Below are positions 1 to 10,100 of a stretch of 64,000 nt of DNA, one piece after another. The stretch's first letter is position 1. Each line of letters opens with the position of its first letter. The position numbers and the translations under genes were made by a program. The notes under the pieces were generated by a model. The model saw only the letters and a program-made list of their open reading frames with translations. It did no database searches and had not been told where the DNA came from. Source of the DNA: Salinispora arenicola (GTDB taxonomy: Bacteria; Actinomycetota; Actinomycetes; Mycobacteriales; Micromonosporaceae). The stretch is from assembly GCF_006716065.1 (NCBI RefSeq), contig NZ_VFOL01000001.1:3658001-3722000 (forward strand), in the 5' to 3' direction.

Positions 1-276
1 CTTACCGTAGTAGCAGCCGTCGCTGCCGAGCCAGCCCCACGCTTCCGAATAGCAGGGAACGATTTCGCCGCCGAGCTTGCAGGTCAGCGACCCTCCGCCG
101 TCGCTGCCGCCAGTGCCGTCGCCGCTTCCTGGATCGATGGCCACGACTTGGCATTGTGGGTCGTTTGGAGTTATGGCGCAGTTGACGTCGCCGTAACCGT
201 CCGCATAGGCCGCGGATGGCATGACGACCATCACGATGGCTGCGAAGGCGGCGGTTAGGAGCTTTCGAGCTTGCAT
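1..276 (-). CDS. Secreted hypothetical protein, N-terminal part (runs off left edge)
   Basis: An open frame begins at ATG 276 and stays open to the window edge (92 codons, no stop). The first ~25 residues form a typical Sec signal peptide: a basic start MQARK, a hydrophobic core, then PSAAYA followed by D, a good signal peptidase I site. The mature part is rich in Gly, Asp and Ser and has several Cys (motifs CKLGGEIVPC and GCYYGK), which suggests disulfides in an extracytoplasmic protein. The start overlaps the end of the upstream minus-strand gene by about 22 bp, so the two were probably co-transcribed. I recognise no catalytic motif and assign no function. Confidence 0.7.
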   Translation of the reverse strand, partial: MQARKLLTAAFAAIVMVVMPSAAYADGYGDVNCAITPNDPQCQVVAIDPGSGDGTGGSDGGGSLTCKLGGEIVPCYSEAWGWLGSDGCYYGK

Positions 277-710
277 GATCCCACCTCGTGCACCCCCAAT
301 CCTGTGACCTTCCAGGCACCGTCAACGCGTTCCAAGTCGGCGATGACGAGTCGGAGACCACCGGGGGTGTCCTTGTAGGGGTCGCCGTTTGCCTTGTATC
401 GCTCGGTCTTGCTGGTGTCCATGCAGTCGCGCACACGTGCTTTGGTCGGCGCGTCGGCAGGCTGGAATGATTCGACCTTGGGATGGAGAATAGCCTCGCC
501 GCGCCCTCTCAGTCCTTCCTGCCGCATCGACGTCAGGCCATCCCGAAGCCGCTTCAGCGCCGTTCCTGCGGTGTATCGGGGTAAGCCGGGATCGTCTGGG
601 TTCGCAGACTCACTGGCTTTGAGAAACGCACGCTGCATGCTGATGTACGTGTCGAGGATCTGCTGTTGTGGTGTGGTCGTCGATGTGACGCTGGCGGTTG
701 GGCTCGGCGC
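255..710 (-). pseudogene. 5'-truncated lipoprotein-like hypothetical gene
   Basis: The frame ends at TAA 257-255. It encodes a plausible protein only from about position 710 downward: a low-complexity Pro/Ser/Thr linker (PSPTASVTSTTTPQQQ) and then a globular part containing LDTYISMQRAFLKASE. Such linkers usually follow a lipobox or signal peptide, but here the frame upstream runs antisense to the neighbouring CoiA-like gene and looks non-coding, so the secretion signal seems lost. Its last bases overlap the start of the secreted protein at 276-1. Function is unknown. The loss of the 5' end at the same point where the opposite gene loses its own 5' end suggests a deletion junction. Confidence 0.5.
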
Positions 711-1601
711 GGAAGATCCGTGCTGCCGACTGGCACGCCGAATTGGAGGTTCGTGCCCGCGACGGCAGCTGGCGCGCCGACGTGCTCGCCTCCTCCCACG
801 AAGGCACCCAACGCGTCGCCTGGGAAGCGCAACTGTCACCTATCAGCCACGAGGACATCCAGGAACGCACCGAGCGGTACTGGGCCGAGGGCATCGGCGT
901 GTGCTGGGTCAGCCCTGGCGGGAAGGCGCCTTGGATGGGCACCGTACCGTCGATCCGGGTCCAAGAGCCGTGCGACGACCGGCCGTGGACCGTCGTCGAC
1001 GGGCCTGCCGCGTTCCGCTTCGAGCACGGGACCTGGGTTGCCGTTGACGACCTGGAGTTGACCGCCTTCATCCGCTGGGTACTGAACGGGCAGACGATCA
1101 TTCATCGGGTCCGCCCTCGGTACCGGCGCGTCTGGTTCGGCGCCAGCGAGAGCTACCGCCGACGGCACTTGATCTGGACCACGAGTTCGTACGTGGACAC
1201 CGAGGCCCGGCACGAGGCCATGCGCCAGCGCCAGGATGAGCGCAAGCGGCTGTGGGAGGAACAGCAGCGTCGAGCCGAAGAGCAGCGCCAGGCCGAAGCC
1301 GGTGCCCGTCGTCAGGAAGAAGAACGCCAACGCGAGGCCCAGCGACAGGAACTGGAACGGCAACGCAAGATCAGGGAGACGGAGCAGGCTGCCCGCTGGG
1401 AGGAACAACGAAAGCAGTGGGGCGATCGAGGCCGAGCAGGCGCGGCAGCGACGAGAAGCCGAGGAACGACAGCGGCAAGAGCAGGCCCTGGCCGCCGAGG
1501 AACAGCGCCTCCGGCAGGAACAGCGCGAGCAACTGGCTGCAAACCAGTGTTGGGGACAGGTGCCAGCCACGCAGTTCCAGGAACTGCGTGACGCGCCGTG
1601 A
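698..1601 (+). pseudogene. CoiA-like nuclease fragment, 5'-truncated and frameshifted
   Basis: The segment starting ADWHAELEVR and continuing WRADVLASS, RVAWEAQLSPIS and ERTERYWAEG matches the nuclease core of CoiA-like (competence-associated) actinobacterial proteins, followed by a long Glu/Arg/Gln coiled coil. The usual N-terminal zinc-binding region is absent: the frame has a stop at 686-688 and only TTG 698 as a possible start. At about 1419-1422 (run of four G) the coiled coil jumps to the +1 frame and continues EAEQARQRREAEERQ to the stop at 1599-1601. One extra base would explain it. Both lesions suggest a pseudogene, although the homopolymer shift could be a sequencing error. Confidence 0.65.
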
Positions 1602-1921
1602 CCGAGCCGTTATGGAAGAAGGAGGCCGTTCGTGCCGAGTTCGACGCCCTGGGCGTCACCAAGGACAGCGCCTACGGTATCGCCGTCTACACACGCCGTC
1701 GACTGCACGGCATACTTCGGTCCAGCCCTGCCTCGCTGCACCGACTCCCACCCGCGGTTCCTGTCTATGTGCGAAACGCCCGTGAAGCCCACCAACTCAC
1801 TGAGACCGGCAACATCGACCCCGCCCGAGTTGTCCATTTCAACCTTCCCGACCATGAACAGATGTCGCTGATCGGAGTAGGATCCACCGAACAGCCTCCA
1901 AGACCTTCGACCGCGGCATAG
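1598..1921 (+). CDS. Hypothetical protein downstream of CoiA-like gene
   Basis: A 107-residue frame starts at GTG 1598, overlapping the TGA of the CoiA-like frame (GTGA), which is typical of translational coupling. The sequence (for example AVPVYVRNAREAHQL and ARVVHFNLPDHEQM) has a balanced composition expected of a real protein. It has no signal peptide, membrane segment or motif that I recognise. It is convergent with the helicase gene ending at 1989. If the CoiA-like gene is dead, this gene may have lost its promoter and coupling. An antisense frame over the same bases has poorer composition and I do not accept it. Confidence 0.5.
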   Translation: MTEPLWKKEAVRAEFDALGVTKDSAYGIAVYTRRRLHGILRSSPASLHRLPPAVPVYVRNAREAHQLTETGNIDPARVVHFNLPDHEQMSLIGVGSTEQPPRPSTAA

Positions 1922-1988
1922 TTCACGAACGACTGGGCCGGATGTCGACCGTACACTCGGCCACAACGCACCGCCGCTCGTGTCGCAC

Positions 1989-4157
1989 TCAAGAAGCGCG
2001 GTGAGGTAGAAATTGGCTGGGGCGTCCGGACCATGTGATGGCGAGGGCCTCACGGGCGCGGGTAGCAGAGACGAACAGCAAGGATCGTTCACGCTGGATG
2101 TCCCGTTGATGCTCCAGGCGGTCTGCGTCTTCCGGCGTCACGGCGGTCTCGAGTGGTACGTGCCGGGCGTCGACGCCCACGATGGCCACGGCGCGGAACT
2201 CGAGCCCTTTGGCCCGGTGCATGGTCATCGTCTGGACGCCGGTCTCGTGATCTACCGCTTGTCCGGACCTCAGCTGTGACGCGTCAACTCCGGCGGCCTG
2301 GAGTGCGTTGACGGCTGCAGCGGCAGTCGCGTTGGTCCGGGCGATGACGGCGATTTCATCCAGCGGGATTCCGCCCTTGTGCCAGCGGCGAATCCGATCG
2401 GCGAGAGCGGCCATCTCTGAGGCCTGCGTCGGATAGCCGGTGATCTCGGGCTCGCCACCACGGAGGATGGACCGGTAGCCGCGTAAGGTGTCGCTGCCAC
2501 CGTCGAGGTCGTCGTAGCTGTCGGGGTCGATGAGGTGGAGGGCCGACTTGAGGATCTGCCGGGTGGTGCGGTAGTTCAGGGTGAGTCGGTGCGATCGGCC
2601 GCGGGTTTCGATGCCCAGCGAGCTGAGGGCGACTCGGTTGTTGTAAATGCGCTGGAAGGGGTCGCCGACGATGAACAGGTCGTCGGGACCGCTCGGAGCG
2701 AGCGCCCGCAGCAGGATCCAGTGGGCGGTGTGCAGATCCTGCGCCTCGTCGATGACAACATGGCGGTACGGGCGGGCGGCCTTCTCCCACCCAGTGGCGA
2801 TGTCGGCAGCGCGCACGGCGGCTTGCTTGAAGCCGAGAGCCTTGTCGCGGTCGAGTCGCCGTTCGAACTCTTGCATGAGCGACCAGACAATCGCCCTGTC
2901 AGCCCGGTTGAGGCGCCGTCCACGACCTGCCCGACGTGCGGCGAAGTACTCGTCGCGGGTTCGGATGTTTTGAGCGAGGATGACCTGCTCCCATTCACTG
3001 ACAAGGAACGGTCTGTCGAAGCTATCGTCAACGGCAAGTTCGACGATCACCTCGTTCCAGCGGCTGGCGAGGGCCGCGTCGCCGAGGATCTCGACGTTGG
3101 CCCACTGACCCTCGGTGTCTTGGCGGAGTACGTCCCGCACGACCTTGTCGATATTGAGGATGTCCACCTTTGCGGTGAGGTCTGGTCCGCCAAGATCGTC
3201 GAGGAGTCGTGCTAGTAGATCGGCGAGGGCATTCGTGTACGTGGTGAGCAGGATTTGTGGTCGGCTGCTGGCTGGTAGCGCATCGGCGAGGGCCTTGACC
3301 CTGTGGAGTGCCACGACTGTCTTGCCGGTGCCCGGTCCGCCGGAGACCCGTACCGGCCCGTTGTATGGCCTGGCCTTGGGTCGGTAGGCGAGGCGCCGCT
3401 GCTGGGGGTGCAGGAAGACACGCCACTCGGACATGGGCTTGAGGAGCATTCGTTCCAGCTCCTCCGAATTGTCGGTGACGACGGCGAACGTTTCCCGAGT
3501 GGAGGGCCGGTCCACCGCAGCCGCCGCATCCTCCGGGTCGACCTTTTCGTCAGCCGTGGACGGCGCGACGATGTCCTGCCACACCTCTTCCGTGGTCTTG
3601 CCGTCGGCAAGTGCGAGGATGACCTGGCTGGCCAGCTTGGGCGCGTAGTCGGCGATTCCGAGTACGGCGTCGACGGTGCGGATTTCACGCAGCACGGGCA
3701 CCAGCGTGGGCGGTATGCCGAGCCGGTCGAGGTCGGTGTCGGAGACACCGTCGAACAATCCGGCGGAGACGGCGACGCTCGGGTCGCTGTCACCGCTGCG
3801 GACGAGCACCTCCTCGACTGCGTCGTGGTCGTAAAACTCCACCCCACCGGTGACCTTGTTGACGTTCCATACGGTCTGGGCGGCGTAGGTGTAGGCGTCG
3901 TCGTGGGGTTTTATGCTGGCCAGATAGAAGGTGTAGGCGTCCGGACGCCACAGTACGGCGCGGAAGTTGTCGTTGACCCGTGCCGTCCATACCCGCTTGT
4001 CGCGAGGGCCGTGCGGCTGCTTGAGGTCGAGGCCGCGAGCGTCGGGGTCGCGGCGCAACTTGAGCATGAAGTCGACCACCCGCCGCTGAATGGTGGCGTC
4101 GAGCGCCTGATACGCCTTATCGAAGGTGTCGGCGAACAGCACATTGACCTTAGCCAC
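1989..4157 (-). CDS. UvrD/Rep-type superfamily I helicase with N-terminal RelE-like domain
   Basis: A protein of 722 residues. Residues 1-95 (MAKVNVLFADTFDKAYQAL, then NDNFRAVLWRPD and FYLASIKPHDDAY) have the pattern of the RelE/ParE toxin fold. A UvrD-like helicase follows: Walker A GGPGTGKT near residue 275, Walker B VIDEAQD near 470, and the C-terminal motif MHRAKGLEF near 650. It is the last gene of a five-gene operon: its GTG start overlaps the stop of the upstream DUF1998 helicase by 8 bp. ATP-driven DNA unwinding or translocation is expected. Whether the RelE-like part cuts RNA or only acts as a binding module cannot be told, and the gene has no adjacent antitoxin. The context suggests a role in nucleic-acid defence. 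Confidence 0.85.
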   Translation of the reverse strand: MAKVNVLFADTFDKAYQALDATIQRRVVDFMLKLRRDPDARGLDLKQPHGPRDKRVWTARVNDNFRAVLWRPDAYTFYLASIKPHDDAYTYAAQTVWNVNKVTGGVEFYDHDAVEEVLVRSGDSDPSVAVSAGLFDGVSDTDLDRLGIPPTLVPVLREIRTVDAVLGIADYAPKLASQVILALADGKTTEEVWQDIVAPSTADEKVDPEDAAAAVDRPSTRETFAVVTDNSEELERMLLKPMSEWRVFLHPQQRRLAYRPKARPYNGPVRVSGGPGTGKTVVALHRVKALADALPASSRPQILLTTYTNALADLLARLLDDLGGPDLTAKVDILNIDKVVRDVLRQDTEGQWANVEILGDAALASRWNEVIVELAVDDSFDRPFLVSEWEQVILAQNIRTRDEYFAARRAGRGRRLNRADRAIVWSLMQEFERRLDRDKALGFKQAAVRAADIATGWEKAARPYRHVVIDEAQDLHTAHWILLRALAPSGPDDLFIVGDPFQRIYNNRVALSSLGIETRGRSHRLTLNYRTTRQILKSALHLIDPDSYDDLDGGSDTLRGYRSILRGGEPEITGYPTQASEMAALADRIRRWHKGGIPLDEIAVIARTNATAAAAVNALQAAGVDASQLRSGQAVDHETGVQTMTMHRAKGLEFRAVAIVGVDARHVPLETAVTPEDADRLEHQRDIQRERSLLFVSATRAREALAITWSGRPSQFLPHRAS

Positions 4158-7100
4158 GGGTGGTCTCCAACTCTCTGATCAGCTCCACGGGTTCGAGGCG
4201 GGCCTCACCGCCAGTGTGGTGGAGTTGCCATCCGGCGTTGGCGTAGGCGTCATCGCGGGCGGGATCCTCGTCGATAACGACGCAGACACGCTTGCCTGGC
4301 CAGGCCAGCTCTACCGGCCACGCATCGTCGCCGAGCTCGTAGCCGATCTCTGGTAGCGGTATGCCAGCCTCGGCCAGCGTGGTGAGCAGCCGTTGAACGA
4401 GCGGCGAGGCCAGGTCGATGGCGTCGAGCCACGGTCGCGGTAGCGCCGGCGGCTCGGCTGCGACCAGGGTCGGCGAAAACAAGGGGATCCGGTGTACGTC
4501 GATGAGAGCAAGTCGCGAGTGTGTGGTTTGTTCGAAGTAGCGGCCGGGGCCGGACAGGAACTGCAGCAGGTTCGACGCGATCAGCCACTGTGCCCATCGA
4601 GGGCGATGGTCGGCCTCTTGTGCGATCGCTTCCGACCGGTCATCCAGGTAGGCGAACACAGACCAGGCCATCGGGTCAGGCCGGCCTTCGGCTCTGCGAC
4701 GATTGTCGCGGAACGCCACGATGCGGCAACCAGCTGTGGTGGTGGCGACGATCCCGGCGGCCTCTGCCTGCTTTGTTCGCGCGACCGGGACGGCCGACTC
4801 ATCGGCGATCAGCCCCCGCAGGATCGGTCCGACGGCCTGGCGGTCGACCGGCCCGCCTCGCCCAGTGCGTGCCATGCCGGCCAACAGCGAAACGGCGCGC
4901 CGCGCCCACGTCTGGGGGTCCGGCCGTTCGAGGAAGGCCAGCAGCGCCTCCACCGGGTTGGTTAGCCCGACGTCGAAAGAGCCCGCGATTGGGTCGTCCT
5001 TCAGGGTGGTGTCGAAGTAGTGCTCGCGTGCCGTGGCGAGCGCCTGATCCTTGACCAAGAGCGCCTGCGGTGCGGTCGCGCTGATGTTCTGTTCGACGCA
5101 CGCCGCCCAGGATCGCACGTCATCCCAGGTCAGCTGCCATACCCAGGTGCCCTCGTCACGCAGCGCACCCCGTTTTGCCGCGTCAGCGGCGATCTCGTTG
5201 TTGCCGGGGCTGGCATGGAAAGCGTAACCGTCAAGGAAGATAGCGACCTTGGTGCCGTCGTCGGTTTCGAGGAGATAATCCGGCTCGCTGCGTATGGCGG
5301 CGCCCTGGGCGACGTGGTCGCGCATGCGCCAACGCACGGCCGGCCCGTCGGCGGGCTTGAGCTTCAACTCGAACTCCACGCCCCGTGAACCGGCCCGCGA
5401 GACCAGCGAGAACCGGTCGCGGGCCGCTGGGTCGTCCTGCGTCTTGCCGGCCTTTGCCCTCAGCGTCTCGACGAACAGCCTTTCCAACTCACTGTCGGCC
5501 AATGCATCGATTTTGATGTCTGCCAGCGTGTCCACCTTCTGGGGCTGCCAACCCTCCAGGATTTCGTTCAGCAGCTCTGTGGCGGTGTCCTTGGAGACCA
5601 GTTCATGATCGGAGGAGGGCACGAAAGGCAACAGGCAACGATGGCAGGGCTGACGGTCCTCGCGACCGCACTCGCACGCCTGGATGTGGTCGAGGGCCAA
5701 CCGCAACACATGCTCCATGGTGCCGTGGTCGGCCAGGTGCTCGAGGTAGCCGGTGCCGCCGGGCATCGTGTCGTGCAGGACGAGGAACCGCCGTGGGGTG
5801 TCCCGGTCGTCACCCGGCATGGTGGCCATGACAGCCGCCAAGTGGTCAGGCTCACCGCCAAAGTGCTTGGTGATCCCGAGCATCAGCGCCGCCTGGAACG
5901 AAACTGACCGCTTCGGTACGAGCGTGGTGGAGAACGGCAGCAAGAGTCGTAGCGCGTGTGTGCGCAGCTCATGCCCGGTTACCAAAATGACGGTGTGTTC
6001 CTTGAGGACACCTACATCCCGCTGGGGGCACCAACGCGCGTGCCGGGTACCGATCCGCCGGGCTTCCCGGTCGTACGCCGCCGGATGGGCTCCCTGCACT
6101 GCCCCGCAGTGCTCGCAGACTGCGAAGCCCGGAGCGGAGACCTTGTCGCCAGCGACCTCGACCTGAACGCCGGGGACGCCGTCCGGGCCGAAGTTGATGT
6201 CCCGGATCGTCGCCTCGCGGGCGAACTCGACTCCGAAGAACCGGTCCGCATTGCGCCACGCGCGCAGCCCGAACGGCTGGCGGGGGTCGATGTCAACCAG
6301 GGTCACCGTCTCATATCGGCGCCGTTCTCGCTCTTCATGGTCGTCGGTGACCCGTGCGTCCTCGCGGCGTTCACGGGCCCGGGTACGTTCCGGAACCAGC
6401 ACCCGGCGGGCGGAGGCGGCTGCATCGGCGATGCCCTTGTCGCGGCAGCGCGGGCATTCCGTCAACACCACATCAGTGCCCTCGGTTAGCACATAGCCGC
6501 AGGCGCGACAGAAGCGCCACAGCGTATATGCCGGGCGCTGCGGGACACCGACGTCCAAACCGTCGATGACGAACTTCGACCCGTTGGCGTGGAAGGTGTT
6601 ACCCGGTGCAAAATCGGTCAGAGCGAGTCCAGCGCCGCGCCCGTACTCAAACAGCTGCTCCTGGTACTCCCTGTCTGCCTCTTTCCACCACAGCGAGGCG
6701 TCCAACCAGGTCGGGTCGTCGTGCAGCGTGTAGTTGGGCAGCAGGCCGAGTCGCACCAGCGCGTTGATCGAGTTCTCCTGCACCAAGGCATCCAGCCGGC
6801 GGCGGACGGCCCGCAGCTCGGCAAACAGCGCCCGACGGTCTTCTCGGCGAGCCGTATCGGTTGTCTCCAGCGGGATCGCGTCGAAAGCGGTATTGATGCC
6901 AGCGAGGCGTTGCTGCAGCTCCTCCCGGCGACGTCGCCAAGTCGCGACCGCCTTGCCCACCTCAACCTCGATCTCACCGTCCGCGAACGTCTCCACTGAC
7001 CTGCGCGCCGGTTTACTGATGCTGGGAAACAGCTTCAGGAATTCCGCCGCCAGCGGCTTGCTCCGCGCCCCCGCCACCTCCAGCAGCCGCCGCAGCCAGC

Positions 7101-10100
7101 CCCCGGCGTCGTCCAAGCCGGCCTGGAACAGCTCGCCGATCCAACGCGGCATCGGCCGGGTCGGCGCGGCGGTCCCCTCCCACAGTGACCCATCCGCCGC
7201 CCGGTCGAACAGCCAGGCCAGGTAGTGCCGGCGCAGGATTTCCACCGCGTCGAGGTAGCAGGCCGGCGGCACGATGCGACCGGCCAACATCGCGGTCGGC
7301 CGGTGCAGGTAGTAGTGGTTGCGCGCTGCCCGGCGCGGCACGAACGTCACCACCACAGCATTACCAGTAGCCCGCCCGGCCCGGCCGATGCGTTGGGCGT
7401 ACTGAGCCGGACCCGGCGGTACCGAGGTCAGCAGTACCGCCGACAGGTCGCCGATGTCGATGCCCAACTCCAATGTCGGGGTGCACGTCAGAACGTTGGG
7501 GTCGAACGGGTGACGACGCTGTTTGAAGGCGCGTTCGACATGCTGTCGACGGGTTTTGGAAAGCGTGCCGGTGTGTTCAGCGGTGACCACGTCACCCGGC
7601 CGGTCCTGGGCGTATAACCGCCGGTAGAAGTCGTCGGCGGCGTGTGGCCGCCGATCGGGCACGAACCGCCCGGGGCAGCGGAAGCGCAGGCATGCCATCC
7701 CCGCCCACACCTCAACCATGCCCGGCGGCACCGTCTGCCGCCACGTGCACTCCGAACAGCGGACCCCATGTTCGGCGACCTCCATCTTCGCGCCGCCATG
7801 CACGAGGGAGTGCACGAGGATCCGGCCGGGAGCCAGCGCGTACACGTATCCGTCGCTGTTGGTGGGATAGGAGCGGACCAGCCCTTCGGCGGCGAACACG
7901 CGGAATGCGTTGGTGTTCAGCCGGGCCGCTTCCTCCGGTGTGCCCGCCACGGCCGTGCGCTGCGCCCAGTCGACCAGCCAGGTCGCGGTCCGCCCTCGCG
8001 CCAGGCTGTCGAACTCGTTGTCGCCGCGGCCCCCGTCGATGACGAATGTCGGCGCGGCCAGGCCTTGAGGAAACGCCGGCATACCGATAGGTCGGCCGCC
8101 CCAAATCGGCCAGCGTCGAGCCCCAGCCTGCCGCACGTAAGCGTCGAGCCACGGATGGTAGATCGCCCCGCGCAGCCGCATACGCTCCAACAGGCCACGC
8201 GCGTATCGCAAGTAGGTTTGCGGATCCGCCGGCAGCGTCACCTTCCCTGCCAGACGCCGGTGGGCGTCACCCAACAGCGCCGCCAACCGCTCGGGGTCCG
8301 GCAGGTGGATCTCAACGGCTGCGGTCCGGGTCAGCTCCAGCGTCCGACCCATCCGCGAGCGCAGCCCGAACTCCAACTGGGTGGCGAATACCAGCCGATC
8401 CTGGAGCATCTCGATCGCGGCGTCGACCGGCTCGCCGTCCAGCAGCCGCAGCACCTCCGGATGCTCACGCAGGTCTGGTGGCACCATCGAGGCGAGTCGT
8501 TCCTGATCTGAGGTCTTCACGCTGCCGGTCACCGCGGACTCGGCAGAGTCCAACGCCAGGTCGTGTACGGCCACCGGCGCGTCGGCGCGCAGGTTGGCTG
8601 TCAGGAGCCCGCGGAAGGTGAATCCGAACGAGCGGTGGGCTATGAACCCGGCCCGGTGGGTAGCGTCCTGGACCGCGTCAGTGAACGCCAGCAGCTTGCG
8701 TTCCGCGTTGCGCAGGTGTCGTTCAGAGAAGAGTTGGGTGGTCACCACCGAAGCCAAGGTCGCGGTGCCCGCCCCCAGGAACCGCATCCCATCATCGAGA
8801 CCACACGCCGGGCAGGTGTCGTCATTGCCAGACGACACCGCACCGACGACGGTGATGACCGGAACGGTGCGGTCCGTCGGGTTCGCCAGCAGCAACCGCC
8901 CCTCGGCGTCCAGATGCAGCACCTGCGGGTCGTGATCGCGAGCACGCAGCATCCACCGGATCCGACTGTCCCGCCGACCCGCCGCCCGGTAGATCTCCAG
9001 CGGCCGGGTCTTCAACTCTTGCCAGTCCAACGCCGCGTCCTTTGACAGCGCCGCCCATCCCGACTGACCACAGTGCCGGCAGTACACAGCAGGCAGGTGG
9101 CAGCGGAGTGCGGCGGGTGGAGCGGCCAAGGAGTCGCTGTCGGGGTCCTCCGCGGCGGCATCGTGTCCCGGCGTCTTGTACACCGCCAAGTTGAGCCAGT
9201 TCGGTTGGCTGTCACCGGTCGGCCCGTCATCGTCAAACCAGCGGAAGTGCGGCTCGTACGTCGCCGCGCGGATCACCCGACCGATCTCCCGCACCCACAG
9301 CTGCGCCTCAACACGAAGAAACGGCCGTAGCCGGCCTCGCTTGTCGCGGATCCTGGCCGACGAGACAAGCGCCAGCAGCCGCATCAGTGCCGGCGCGAAT
9401 GCCGGCCTCGGCACGTCCGCGCGGGACGGCGCCCATGCCGGCCCGCCTCCATGCACCGCGAACGGTTTGGCGATCTGCGGCACGGTCAGCGGCGCTTGCC
9501 CCATCGACTCCAGCAGAGCCTTGACAAGGATGTGTTGGCGCAGCAGCTTGCCCAGCGCCACCGGGTCCCGCGCATCGATGCCCACCGTGGCTCGGGCCAC
9601 CTCGTCGAGAGAGTCCGGGTCGCCGAGCGGATCACCGATCGCGGCCAGCACCTCCGGAGTCGGGAACGGCAGATCAAACTGGATGTCGGGACAGAACTCG
9701 TCCGAGGTCAGCCGGTCCTCAGCTACCAGCGCATCGCGGTTGAACGGGCACCCGAATACCTGCGCGGCGAACGTCAGCAACCGGTCCAGGTCCGCCTCCG
9801 CCGAATGCTCCGCCAATCCGGCGTCAGCGGCGGCGTCGCTGGCCAACGTCGCCGACGTGGCGACCGGGGTGATCGGCCCCAGCGGTCGCTCCTTCTGGTT
9901 CAGCCTGGTCGCCGCACCGAGCCGGCGCAGCAGCATCGCCACGTCGGTACCTTGCGCACCGTCATAGGTGTGAAACTCATCCAGTACGACGTACCGCAAC
10001 GATTGGCCCCGCCACAGCGGCATGTCGGGCGGACGCTGGAGCAACAGATCCAGCATCTTGTAGTTGGTCAGCAGGATGTCGGGCGGGTTGTCCCGGATTT

